A DNA stretch of 64,000 nucleotides from Petrolisthes cinctipes (GCA_033782935.1 JAWQEG010000166.1:1268001-1332000); one strand, 5' to 3'; shown: positions 12,077-23,267, counted from the stretch's first letter. Program-made: numbers and translations. Notes: generated by a model not told the origin, from the sequence alone.

Positions 12077-15000
12077 TAACACGGAGTAGGCATGTACAGA
12101 TCGCTTCTGGGACCCCAAAATATCGAATTTTCGGGTGTTTAGGGCCAGAATTTGAGATATAAACGGGTACTGAAGATGCATGCACATATCGACTTTTGGG
12201 CACCTAAAAGATCGATTTTCAGTATGTTTTTGGCCTGTATTTTGAAAATACTCTAACACGGAGTAGGTATGTACAGATACCTTCTGAGACCTCTAAATAT
12301 CGAATTTTCGGGTGTTTTGGGACTGAATTTGAGATATCGATTTTTTGGCACCTAAAAGGTCGATTTTTAGCATGTTTTTAGCCTATATTTTGAAAATATT
12401 CTAGCACTGTGTAGGCATGTACAGATTGCTTCTGGGACCCCAAAATATTGAATTTTCGGGTGTTTTGAGCCTGAATTTGAGATATAAACGGGTACAGAAG
12501 ATACATGCACATATTGACTTTGGGCATCTAAAATATCGATTTTCAGCATGTTTTGGGCCTGTATTTTGAAAATACTCTAACACTGAGTAGGCATGTACAG
12601 ATTGCTTGTGGGACCCCAAAATATTTAATTTTCGGGTGTTTTGAGCTTGAATTTGAGATATAAACGGGTACTGAAGATGCATGCACATATCGACTTTTGT
12701 GCACCTAAAAGATCGATTTTCAGTATGTTTTGAGCATGTATTTTGAAAATACTCTAACACGGAGTAGGCATGTACAGATCGCTTCTGGGACCCCTAAATA
12801 TCGAATTTTCGGGTGTTTTGGGACTGAATTTGAGATATCGACTTTTTGGCACCTAAAAGATCGATTTTCAGCATGTTTTTAGCCTATATTTTGAAAATAT
12901 TCTAGCACTGAGTAGGCATGTACAGATTGCTTCTGGGACCCCAAAATATTGAATTTTCGGGTGTTTTGAGCCTGAATTTGAGATATAAACGGGTACAGAA
13001 GATACATGCACATATTGACTTTGGGCACCAAAAATATCGATTTTCAGCATGTTTTGGGCCTGAATTTTGAAAATACTCTAACACGGAGTAGGCATGTACA
13101 GATCGCTTCTGGGACCCCAAAATATCAAATTTTCGGGTGTTTAGGGCCAGAATTTGAGATATAAACGGGTACAGAAGATGCATGCACATATCGACTTTTG
13201 GGCATCTAAAATATCGATTTTCAGTATGTTTTGAGCATGTATTTTGAAAATAATCTAACACGGAGTAGGCATGTACAGATCGCTTCTGGGACCCCTAAAT
13301 ATCGAATTTTCGGGTGTTTTGGGACTGAATTTGAGATATCGACTTTTTGGCACCTAAAAGATCGATTTTTAGCATGTTTTTAGCCTATATTTTGAAAATA
13401 TTCTAGCACTGAGTAGGCATGTACAGATTGCTTCTGGGACCCCAAAATATTGAATTTTCGGGTGTTTTGAGCCTGAATTTGAGATATAAACGGGTACAGA
13501 AGATACATGCACATATTGACTTTGGGCATCTAAAATATCGATTTTCAGCATGTTTTGGGCCTGTATTTTGAAAATACTCTAACACGGAGTAGGCATGTAC
13601 AGATCGCTTCAGGGACCCCAAAATATCGAATTTTCGGGTGTTTAGGGCCAGAATTTGAGATATAAACGGGTACAGAAGATGCATGCACATATCGACTTTT
13701 GGGCACCTAAAAGATCGATTTTCAGTATGTTTTTGGCCTGTATTTTGAAAATACTCTAACACGGAGTAGGCATGTACAGATACCTTCTAGGACCTCTAAA
13801 TATCGAATTTTCGGGTGTTTTGGGACTGAATTTGAGATATCGATTTTTTGGCACCTAAAATGTCGGTTTTTAGCATGTTTTTAGCCTATATTTTGAAAAT
13901 ATTCTAGCACTGTGTAGGCATGTACAGATTGCTTCTGGGACCCCAAAATATTGAATTTTCGGGTGTTTTGAGCCTGAATTTGAGATATAAACGGGTACAG
14001 AAGATACATGCACATATTGACTTTGGGCATCTAAAATATCGATTTTCAGCATGTTTTGGGCCAGTATTTTGAAAATACTCTAACACTGAATAGGCATGTA
14101 CAGATTGCTTCTGGGACCCCAAAATATTGAATTTTCGGGTGTTTTGAGCCTGAATTTGAGATATAAACGGGTACAGAAGATACATGCACATATTGACTTT
14201 GGGCATCTAAAATATCGATTTTCAGTATGTTTTGAGCATGTATTTTGAAAATACTCTAACACGGAGTAGGCATGTACAGATCGCTTCTGGGACCCCTAAA
14301 TATCGAATTTTCGGGTGTTTTGGGACTGAATTTGAGATATCGACTTTTTGGCACCTAAAAGATCGATTTTTAGCATGTTTTTAGCCTATATTTTGAAAAT
14401 ATTCTAGCACTGAGTAGGCATGTATAGATTGCTTCTGGGACCCCAAAATATTGAATTTTCGGGTGTTTTGAGCCTGAATTTGAGATATAAACGGGTACAG
14501 AAGATACATGCACATATTGACTTTGGGCATCTAAAATATCGATTTTCAGCATGTTTTGGGCCTGTATTTTGAAAATACTCTAACACTGAGTAGGCATGTA
14601 CAGATTGCTTCTGGGAACCCAAAATATTGAATTTTCGGGTGTTTTGAGCCTGAATTTCAGATATAAACGGGTACAGAAGATACATGCACATATTGACTTT
14701 GGGCATCTAAAATATCGATTTTCAGTATGTTTTGAGCATGTATTTTGAAAATACTCTAACACGGAGTAGGCATGTACAGATCGCTTCTGGGACCCCTAAA
14801 TATCGAATTTTCGGGTGTTTTGGTACTGAATTTGAGATATCGACTTTTTGGCACCTAAAAGATCGATTTTTAGCATGTTTTTCGCCTATATTTTGAAAAT
14901 ATTCTAGCACTGAGAAGGCATGTACAGATTGCTTCTGGGACCCCAAAATATTGAATTTTCGGGTGTTTTGAGCCTGAATTTGAGATATAAACGGGTACAG

Positions 15001-18000
15001 AAGATACATTCACATATTGACTTTGGGCACCAAAAATATCGATTTTCAGCATGTTTTGGGCCTGAATTTTGAAAATACTCTAACACGGAGTAGGCATGTA
15101 CAGATCGCTTCTGGGACCCCAAAATATCGAATTTTCGGGTGTTTAGGGCCAGAATTTGAGATATAAACGGGTACTGAAGATGCATGCACATATCGACTTT
15201 TTGGAACCTAAAAGATCGATTTTCAGTATGTTTTTGGCCTGTATTTTGAAAATACTCTAACACGGAGTAGGCATGTACAGATACCTTCTGGGACCTCTAA
15301 ATATCGAATTTTCGGGTGTTTTGGGACTGACTTTGAGATATCGATTTTTTGGCACCTAAAATGTCGATTTTTAGCATGTTTTTAGCCTATATTTTGAAAA
15401 TATTCTAGCACTGTGTAGGCATGTACAGATTGCTTCTGGGACCCCAAAATATTGAATTTTCGGGTGTTTTGAGTCTGAATTTGAGATATAAACGGGTACA
15501 GAAGATACATGCACATATTGACTTTGGGCATCTAAAATATCGATTTTCAGCATGTTTTGGGCCTGTATTTTGAAAATACTCTAACACTGAGTAGGCATGT
15601 ACAGATTGCTTCTGGGACCCCAAAATATTTAATTTTCGGGGGTTTTGATCCTGAATTTGAAATATAAACGGGTACTGAAGATGCATGCACATATCGACTT
15701 TTGTGCACCTAAAAGATCGATTTTCAGTATGTTTTGAGCATGTATTTTGAAAATACTCTAACACGGAGTAGGCATGTACAGATCGCTTCTGGGACCCCTA
15801 AATATCGAATTTTTGGGTGTTTTGGGACTGAATTTGAGATATCGACTTTTTGGCACCTAAAAGATCGATTTTTAGCATGTTTTTAGCCTATATTTTGAAA
15901 ATATTCTAGCACTGAGTAGGCATGTACAGATTGCTTCTGGGACCCCAAAATATTGAATTTTCGGGTGTTTTGAGCCTGAATTTGAGATATAAACGGGTAC
16001 AGAAGATACATGCACATATTGACTTTGGGCACCAAAAATATCGATTTTCAGCATGTTTTGGGCCTGAATTTTGAAAATACTCTAACACGGAGTACAGATC
16101 GCTTCTGGGACCCCAAAATATCGAATTTTCGGGTGTTTAGGGCCAGAATTTGAGATATAAACGGGTACAGAAGATGCATGCACATATCGACTTTTGTGCA
16201 CCTAAAAGATCGATTTTCAGTATGTTTTGAGCATGTATTTTGAAAATACTCTAACACGGAGTAGGCATGTACAGATCGCTTCTGGGACCCCTATATATCG
16301 AATTTTCGTGTGTTTTGGGACTGAATTTGAGATATCGACTTTTTGGCACCTAAAAAATCGATTTTTAGCATGTTTTTAGCCTATATTTTGAAAATATTCT
16401 AGCACTGGGTAGGCATGTACAGATTGCTTCTGGGACCCCAAAATATTGAATTTTCGGGTGTTTTGAGGCTGAATTTGAGATATAAACGGGTACAGAAGAT
16501 ACATGCACATATTGACTTTGGGCACCAAAAATATCGATTTTCAGCATGTTTTGGGCCTGAATTTTGAAAATACTCTAACACGGAGTAGGCTTGTACAGAT
16601 CGCTTCTGGGAACCCAAAATATTGAATTTTCGGGTGTTTAGGGCCAGAATTTGAGATATAAACGGGTACAGAAGATGCATGCACATATCGACTTTTGGGC
16701 ACCTAAAAGATCGATTTTCAGTATGTTTTTGGCCTGTATTTTGAAAATACTCTAACACGGAGTAGGCATGTACAGATCGCTTCTGGGACCCCTAAATATC
16801 GAATTTTCGGGTGTTTTGGGACTGAATTTGAGATATCGACTTTTTGGCACTTAAAAGATCGATTTTTAACATGTTTTTAGCCTATATTTTGAAAATATTC
16901 TAGCACTGTACAGATTGCTTCTGGGACCCCAAAATATTGAATTTTCGGGTGTTTTGAGCCTGAATTTGAGATATAAACGGGTACAGAAGATACATTCACA
17001 TATTGACTTTGGGCATCTAAAATATCGATTTTCAGCATGTTTTGGGCCTGTATTTTGAAAATACTCTAACACTGAGTAGGCATGTACAGATTGCTTCTGG
17101 GACCCCAAAATATTGAATTTTCGGGTGTTTTGAGCCTGAATTTGAGATATAAACGGGTACTGAAGATGCATGCACATATCGACTTTTGTGCACCTAAAAG
17201 ATCGATTTTCAGTATGTTTTGAGCATGTATTTTGAAAATACTCTAACACGGAGTAGACATGTACAGATCGCTTCTGTGACCCCTAAATATCGAATTTTCG
17301 GGTGTTTTGTGACTGAATTTGAGATATCGACTTTTTGGCACCTAAAAGATCGATTTTTAGCATGTTTTTTAGCCTATATTTTGAAAATATTCTAGCACTG
17401 AGTAGGCATGTACAGATTGCTTCTGGGACCCCAAAATATTGAATTTTCGGATGTTTTGAGCCTGAATTTGAGATATAAACGGGTACAGAAGGTACATGCA
17501 CATATTGACTTTGGGCATCTAAAATATCGATTTTCAGCATGTTTTGGGCCTGTATTTTGAAAATACTCTAACACTGAGTAGGCATGTACAGATTGCTTCT
17601 GGGACCCCAAAATATCGAATTTTCGGGTGTTTTGGGACTGAATTTGAGATGTCGACTTTTTGGCACCTAAAAGATCGATTTTTAGCATGTTTTTAGCCTA
17701 TATTTTGAAAATATTCTAGGACTGTGTAGGCATGTACAGATTGCTTCTGGGACCCCAAAATATTGAATTTTCGGGTGTTTTGAGCCTGAATTTGTGATAT
17801 AAACGGGTACAGAAGATACATGCACATATTGACTTTGGGTATCTAAAATATCGATTTTTAGCATGTTTTGGGCCTGTATTTTGAAAATACTCTAACACTG
17901 AGTAGGCATGTACAGATTGCTTCTGGGACCCCAAAATATTGAATTTTCGGGTGTTTTGAGCCTGAATTTGAGATATAAACGGGTACTGAAGATGCATGCA

Positions 18001-18894
18001 CATATCGACTTTTGTGCACCTAAAAGATCGATTTTCAGTATGTTTTGAGCATGTATTTTGAAAATACTCTAACACGGAGTAGGCATGTACAGATCGCTTC
18101 TGGGACCCCTAAATATCGAATTTTCGGGTGTTTTGGGACTGAATTTGAGATATCGACTTTTTGGCACCTAAAAGATCGATTTTTAGCATGTTTTTAGCCT
18201 ATATTTTGAAAATATTCTAGCACTGAGTAGGCATGTACAGATTGCTTCTGGGACCCCAAAATATTGAATTTTCGGGTGTTTTGAGCCTGAATTTGAGATA
18301 TAAACGGGTACAGAAGATACATGCACATATTGACTTTGGGCATCTAAAATATCGATTTTCAGCATGTTTTGGGCCTGTATTTTGAAAATACTCTAACACT
18401 GAGTAGGCATGTACAGATTGCTTCAGGGACCCCAAAATATTGAATTTTCGGGTGTTTTGAGCCTGAATTTGAGATATAAACGGGTACTGAAGATGCATGC
18501 ACATATCGACTTTTGTGCACCTAAAAGATCGATTTTCAGTATGTTTTGAGGATGTATTTTGAAAATACTCTAACACGGAGTAGGCATGTACAGATCGCTT
18601 CTGGAACACCTAAATATCGAATTTTCGGGTGTTTTTTTACTGAATTTGAGATATCGACTTTTTAGCACCTAAAAGATCGATTTTTAGCATATTTTTAGCC
18701 TATATTTTGAAAATATTCTAGCACTGAGTAGGCATGTACAGATTGCTTCTGGGACCCCAAAATATTGAATTTTCGGGTGTTTTGAGCCTGAATTTGAGAT
18801 ATAAACGGGTACAGAAGATACATGCACATATTGACTTTGGGCACCAAAAATATCGATTTTCAGCATGTTTTGGGCCTGAATTTTGAAAATACTG
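12077..18894. repeat. 6,818-bp segmental duplication, copy 2
   Basis: Tandem copy of 5259-12076. Matching continues 94 bp further, to 18988, ending where 18989 (g) differs from 12171 (t). The matched stretch is thus about 6.9 kb in each copy. I found no mismatch in the places compared, while neighbouring monomers of the same class differ at several positions. The duplication is therefore very recent, or else an assembly duplication. A monomers start at 12326, 12827, 13328, 13829, 14329, 14829, 15330, 15831, 16324, 16825, 17316, 17641, 18142 and 18643. Confidence 0.9.
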
Positions 18895-19968
18895 TAACAC
18901 GGAGTAGGCATGTACAGATCGCTTCTGGGACCCCAAAATATCGAATTTTCGGGTGTTTAGGGCCAGAATTTGAGATATAAACGGGTACGGAAGATGTATG
19001 CACATATCGACTTTTGGGCACCTAAAAGATCGATTTTCAGTATGTTTTGAGCATGTATTTTGAAAATACTCTAACACGGAGTAGGCATGTACAGATCGCT
19101 TCTGGGACCCATAAATATCGAATTTTCGGGTGTTTTGGGACTGAATTTGAGATATCGACTTTTTGGCACCTAAAAGATCGATTTTTAGCATGTTTTTAGC
19201 CTATATTTTGAAAATATTCTAGCACTGAGTAGGCATGTACAGATTGCTTCTGGGACCCCAAAATATTGAATTTTTGGGTGTTTTGAGCCTGAATTTGAGA
19301 TATAAACGGGTACAGAAGATACATGCACATATTGATTTTGGGCATCTAAAATATCGATTTTCAGTATGTTTTGAGCATGTATTTTGAAAATACTCTAACA
19401 CGGAGTAGGCATGTACAGATCGCTTCTGGGACCCCTAAATATCGAATTTTCGGGTGTTTTGGGACTGAATTTGAGATATCGACTTTTTGGCACCTAAAAG
19501 ATCGATTTTTAGCATGTTTTTAGCCTATATTTTGAAAATATTCTAGCACTGAGTAGGCATGTACAGATTGCTTCTGGGACCCCAAAATATTGAATATTTG
19601 GGTGTTTTGAGCCTGAATTTGAGATATAAACGGGTACAGAAGATACATGCACATATTGACTTTGGGCACCAAAAATATCGATTTTCAGCATGTTTTGGGC
19701 CTGAATTTTGAAAATACTCTAACACGGAATAGGCATGTACAGATCGCTTCTGGGACCCCAAAATATCGAATTTTCGGGTGTTTAGGGCCAGAATTTGAGA
19801 TATAAACGGGTACAGAAGATGCATGCACATATCGACTTTTGGGCACCTAAAAGATCGATTTTCAGTATGTTTATGGCCTGTATTTTGAAAATACTCTAAC
19901 ACGGAGTAAGCATGTACAGATACCTTCTGGGACCTCTAAATATCGAATTTTCGGGTGTTTTGGGACTG

Positions 19969-20940
19969 AATTTGAGAAATCGATTTTTTGGCACCTAAAA
20001 TGTCGATTTTTAGCATGTTTTTAGCCTATATTTTGAAAATATTCTAGCACTGTGTAGGCATGTACAGATTGCTTCTGGGACCCCAAAATATTGAATTTTC
20101 GGGTGTTTTGAGCCTGAATTTGAGATATAAACGGGTACAGAAGATACATGCACATATTGACTTTGGGCATCTAAAATATCGATTTTCAGTATGTTTTGAG
20201 CATGTATTTTGAAAATACTCTAACACGGAGTAGGCATGTACAGATCGCTTCTGGGACCCCTAAATATCGAATTTTCGGGTGTTTTGGGACTGAATTTGAG
20301 ATATCGACTTTTGTGCACCTAAAAGATCGATTTTTAGCATGTTTTTAGCCTATATTTTGAAAATATTCTAGCACTGAGTAGGCATGTACAGATTGCTTCT
20401 GGGACCCCAAAATATTGAATTTTCGGGTGTTTTGAGCCTGAATTTGAGATATAAACGGGTACAGAAGATACATGCACATATTGACTTTGGGCATCTAAAA
20501 TATCGATTTTCAGTATGTTTTGAGCATGTATTTTGAAAATACTCTAACACGGAGTAGGCATGTACAGATCGCTTCTGGGACCCCTAAATATCGAATTTTC
20601 GGGTGTTTTGGGACTGAATTTGAGATATCGACTTTTTGGCACCTAAAAGATCGATTTTTAGCATGTTTTTAGCCTATATTTTGAAAATATTCTAGCACTG
20701 AGTAGGCATGTACAGATTGCTTCTGGGACCCCAAAATATTGAATTTTCGGGTGTTTTGAGCCTGAATTTGAGATATAAACGGGTACAGAAGATACATGCA
20801 CATATTGACTTTGAGCATCTAAAATATCGATTTTCAGTATGTTTTGAGCATGTATTTTGAAAATACTCTAACACGGAGTAGGCATGTACAGATCGCTTCT
20901 GGGACCCCTAAATATCGAATTTTCGGGTGTTTTGGGACTG
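19969..20940. repeat. Three tandem 324-bp dimers A-(B/C)
   Basis: Units 19969-20292, 20293-20616 and 20617-20940 each hold one A (148 bp) and one hybrid long monomer (176 bp). The hybrid has the front of B (gatacatgcacatattgac, gggcatctaaaatatcg) and the back of C (tatgttttgagcatg, gatcgcttc, gggactg). The units differ by few bases, for example tttgtgcacc in the second and ttgagcatc in the third. Loss of one monomer by B-C exchange, followed by local amplification, explains them. Confidence 0.9.
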
Positions 20941-21941
20941 AATTTGAGATATCGACTTTTTGGCACCTAAAAGATCGATTTTCAGCATGTTTTTAGCCTA
21001 TATTTTGAAAATATTCTAGCACTGAGTAGGCATGTACAGATTGCTTCTGGGACCCCAAAATATTGAATTTTCGGGTGTTTTGAGCCTGAATTTGAGATAT
21101 AAACGGGTACAGAAGATACATGCACATTTTGACTTTGGTCACCAAAAATATCGATTTTCAGCATGTTTTGGGCCTGAATTTTAAAATACTCTAACACGGA
21201 GTAGGCATGTACAGATCGCTTCTGGGACCCCAAAATATCGAATTTTCGGGTGTTTAGGGCCAGAATTTGAGATATAAACGGGTACAGAAGATGCATGCAC
21301 ATATCGACTTTTGGGCATCTAAAATATCGATTTTCAGTATGTTTTGAGCATGTATTTTGAAAATACTCTAACACGGAGTAGGCATGTACAGATCGCTTCT
21401 GGGACCCCTAAATATCGAATTTTCGGGTGTTTTGGGACTGAATTTGAGATATCGACTTTTTGGCACCTAAAAGATCGATTTTTAGCATGTTTTTAGCCTA
21501 TATTTTGAAAATATTCTAGCACTGAGTAGGCATGTACAGATTGCTTCTGGGACCCCAAAATATTGAATTTTCGGGTATTCTGAGCCTGAATTTGAGATAT
21601 AAACGGGTACAGAAGATACATGCACATATTGACTTTGGGCATCTAAAATATCGATTTTCAGTATGTTTTGAGCATGTATTTTGAAAATACTCTAACACGG
21701 AGTAGGCATGTACAGATCGCTTCTGGGACCCCAAAATATCGAATTTTCGGGTGTTTAGGGCCAGAATTTGAGATATAAACGGGTACTGAAGATGCATGCA
21801 CATATCGACTTTTGGGCACCTAAAAGATCGATTTTCAGTATGTTTTTGGCCTGTATTTTGAAAGTACTCTAACACGGAGTAGGCATGTACAGATACCTTC
21901 TGGGACCTCTAAATATTGAATTTTTGGGTGTTTTGGGACTG

Positions 21942-22089
21942 AATTTGAGATATCGATTTTTTGGCACCTAAAATATCGATTTTCAGCATGTTTTGGGCCT
22001 GTATTTTGAAAATACTCTAACACTGAGTAGGCATGTACAGATTGCTTCTGGGACACCAAAATATTGAATTTTCGGGTGTTTTGATCCTG
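21942..22089 (+). repeat. A/B hybrid monomer (148 bp)
   Basis: Starts as class A (gatatcgattttttggcacc) and switches after aaaatatcgatttt to class B (cagcatgttttgggcctg, cactgagtagg). It carries the A deletion scar but lacks the private A middle. The B monomer that should follow is absent and a C monomer comes next, so the exchange removed one monomer. Confidence 0.85.
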
Positions 22090-22774
22090 AATTTGAAATA
22101 TAAACGGGTACTGAAGATGCATGCACATATCGACTTTTGTGCACCTAAAAGATCGATTTTCAGTATGTTTTGATCATGTATTTTGAAAATACTCTAACAC
22201 GGAGTAGGCATGTACAGATCGCTTCTGGGACCCCTAAATATCGAATTTTCGGGTGTTTTGGGACTGAATTTGAGATATCGACTTTTTGGCACCTAAAAGA
22301 TCGATTTTTAGCATGTTTTAAGCCTATATTTTGAAAATATTCTAGCACTGAGTAGGCATGTACAGATTGCTTCTGGGACCCCAAAATATTGAATTTTCGG
22401 GTGTTTTGAGCCTGAATTTGAGATATAAACGGGTACAGAAGATACATGCACATATTGACTTTGGGCACCAAAAATATCGATTTTCAGCATGTTTTGGCCT
22501 GAATTTTGAAAATACTCTAACACGGAGTAGGCATGTACAGATCGCTTCTGGGACCCCAAAATATCGAATTTTCGGGTGTTTAGGGCCAGAATTTGAGATA
22601 TAAACGGGTACAGAAGATGCATGCACATATCGACTTTTGGGCACCTAAAAGATCGATTTTCAGTATGTTTTTGGCCTGTATTATGAAAATACTCTAACAC
22701 GGAGTAGGCATGTACAGATACCTTCTAGGACCTCTAAATATCGAATTTTCGGGTGTTTTGGGACTGAATTTGAG

Positions 22775-22778
22775 ATAT
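22775..22778 (+). other. ATAT scar of the 29-bp deletion that defines class A
   Basis: Long monomers read gag-ATAT-aaacggg...catgcac-ATAT-cgac. Class A reads gag-ATAT-cgac. Removing one ATAT plus the 25 bp between the two copies takes exactly 29 bp, and 177 minus 29 is 148, the observed A length. All A monomers inspected (A1 and A2) share the scar, so it predates their split. The pattern is that of slippage or microhomology-mediated deletion. Confidence 0.85.
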
Positions 22779-22825
22779 CGATTTTTTGGCACCTAAAATG
22801 TCGATTTTTAGCATGTTTTTAGCCT

Positions 22826-22840
22826 ATATTTTGAAAATAT
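22826..22840. repeat. 15-bp dyad, short-monomer form (atattttgaaaatat)
   Basis: The class A counterpart of the central dyad, again with two perfect 7-bp arms. Compared with the B/C form the outermost pair is A-T instead of G-C: both sides changed together, so symmetry is preserved. It is seen in nearly every A monomer; exceptions are point mutants such as 62846-62852. Confidence 0.85.
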
Positions 22841-22923
22841 TCTAGCACTGTGTAGGCATGTACAGATTGCTTCTGGGACCCCAAAATATTGAATTTTCGG
22901 GTGTTTTGAGCCTGAATTTGAGA

Positions 22924-22929
22924 TATAAA
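22924..22929 (+). promoter_or_regulatory. TATAAA element, recurring once per long monomer
   Basis: The string gatataaacgggtac places a TATAAA hexamer at positions 10-15 of nearly every B and C monomer. Class A lacks it because the 29-bp deletion turned gatataaacg into gatatcga. Whether it directs transcription cannot be told from sequence; it may simply be an AT-rich word of the repeat. Confidence 0.25.
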
Positions 22930-22962
22930 CGGGTACAGAAGATACATGCACATATTGACTTT

Positions 22963-23050
22963 GGGCATCTAAAATATCGATTTTCAGCATGTTTTGGGCC
23001 TGTATTTTGAAAATACTCTAACACTGAATAGGCATGTACAGATTGCTTCT
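22963..23050 (+). repeat. 88-bp half-unit H1 within the long monomer
   Basis: This half begins gggcatctaaaatat and ends gattgcttct. It aligns without gaps to the following 88 bp (H2). In the consensus B monomer, 56 of 88 positions agree by hand count, about 64%, where about a quarter to 30% is expected by chance. Shared blocks include aaaatat, tgtttt, gcct, attt, catg and aca in the same order and spacing. The long monomer is therefore an ancient direct duplication, 2 x 88 = 176 bp. Confidence 0.82.
23002..23016. repeat. 15-bp dyad, long-monomer form (gtattttgaaaatac)
   Basis: A perfect inverted repeat with two 7-bp arms around a central g. It sits near the centre of the long monomer (positions 88-102 of 176). 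It is present in most B and C monomers. B' monomers break it to 5-bp arms because they read gaattttgaaaatac. The A form of the same dyad keeps full pairing with a different outer base pair. Confidence 0.85.
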
Positions 23051-23138
23051 GGGACCCCAAAATATTGAATTTTCGGGTGTTTTGAGCCTGAATTTGAGAT
23101 ATAAACGGGTACTGAAGATGCATGCACATATCGACTTT
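23051..23138 (+). repeat. 88-bp half-unit H2, spanning the monomer junction
   Basis: The second half-unit begins gggaccccaaaatat, crosses into the next long monomer and ends just before the next ggg. It is the homologue of H1. The 29-bp segment absent from class A lies in the last half of H2, so A is one full H1 plus a shortened H2. This copy ends in a C monomer, so its last 48 bp are class C rather than class B. Confidence 0.8.
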
Positions 23139-23267
23139 TGTGCACCTAAAAGATCGATTTTCAGTATGTTTTGAGCATGTATTTTGAAAATACTCTAACA
23201 CGGAGTAGGCATGTACAGATCGCTTCTGGGACCCCTAAATATCGAATTTTCGGGTGTTTTGGGACTG
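23091..23267 (+). repeat. Representative class C monomer (177 bp)
   Basis: Long monomer that closes the trimer. It has gtactgaagatgcatgcac, atatcgacttttgtgcacc, aaaagatcg, tatgttttgagcatg, cacggag, gatcgcttctgggacccct and ends gttttgggactg. The C' variant has cttttgggcacc, tatgtttttggcctg and gataccttctgggacctct (for example 5331-5507). C is normally followed by an A2 monomer and C' by an A1 monomer, which is what makes the two trimers alternate. Confidence 0.92.

Larger units (their letters stand above)
22767..22914 (+). repeat. Representative class A monomer (148 bp, A1 subtype)
   Basis: Class A is the short monomer. It begins aatttgagatatcga and lacks the 29 bp that long monomers carry after the first ATAT. 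Its 5' part resembles class C (gcacctaaaa) and its last ~50 bp match class B (gattgcttc, then caaaatattg, then gagcctg). The middle is private: tttttagcatgtttttagcc, then atattttgaaaatat, then ctagcactg. Two subtypes occur. A1 has aaaatgtcg and usually gtgtagg, and follows C'. A2 has aaaagatcg and usually gagtagg, and follows C. The length is close to the 147 bp of a nucleosome core. Confidence 0.93.
22915..23090 (+). repeat. Representative class B monomer (176 bp)
   Basis: Long monomer that normally follows A. It starts aatttgagatataaacggg, has gatacatgcacatattgac, then gggcatctaaaatatcg, gttttgggcctgtatttt, cactga, gattgcttc and ends gagcctg. The B' variant of the alternate trimer instead has gggcaccaaaaatatcg, gcctgaatttt, cacggag, gatcgcttc and ends tttagggccag (for example 5155-5330). 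This copy carries the minor variant gaatagg in place of gagtagg. Confidence 0.93.

Noticed and set aside
22358..22603. Plus-strand open frames of 60-81 codons (also near 3244, 26084, 48405, 50750)
   Set aside because: They are shadows of the same repeat on the other strand, created where point changes remove a stop. No independent evidence of coding.
22963..23050. A further 44-bp sub-repeat inside the 88-bp half-unit
   Set aside because: Words such as aaaata and gcatgt recur, but their spacing differs (16 versus 22 bp) between the two presumed quarters, so no consistent alignment was found.
23111..23128. Short palindromes tgcatgca, gtgcac, atcgat and aatatt as protein-binding operators
   Set aside because: Palindromes of 6-8 bp are expected by chance in a monomer of this size and are simply copied with it. 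Only the 15-bp central dyad was kept as notable.
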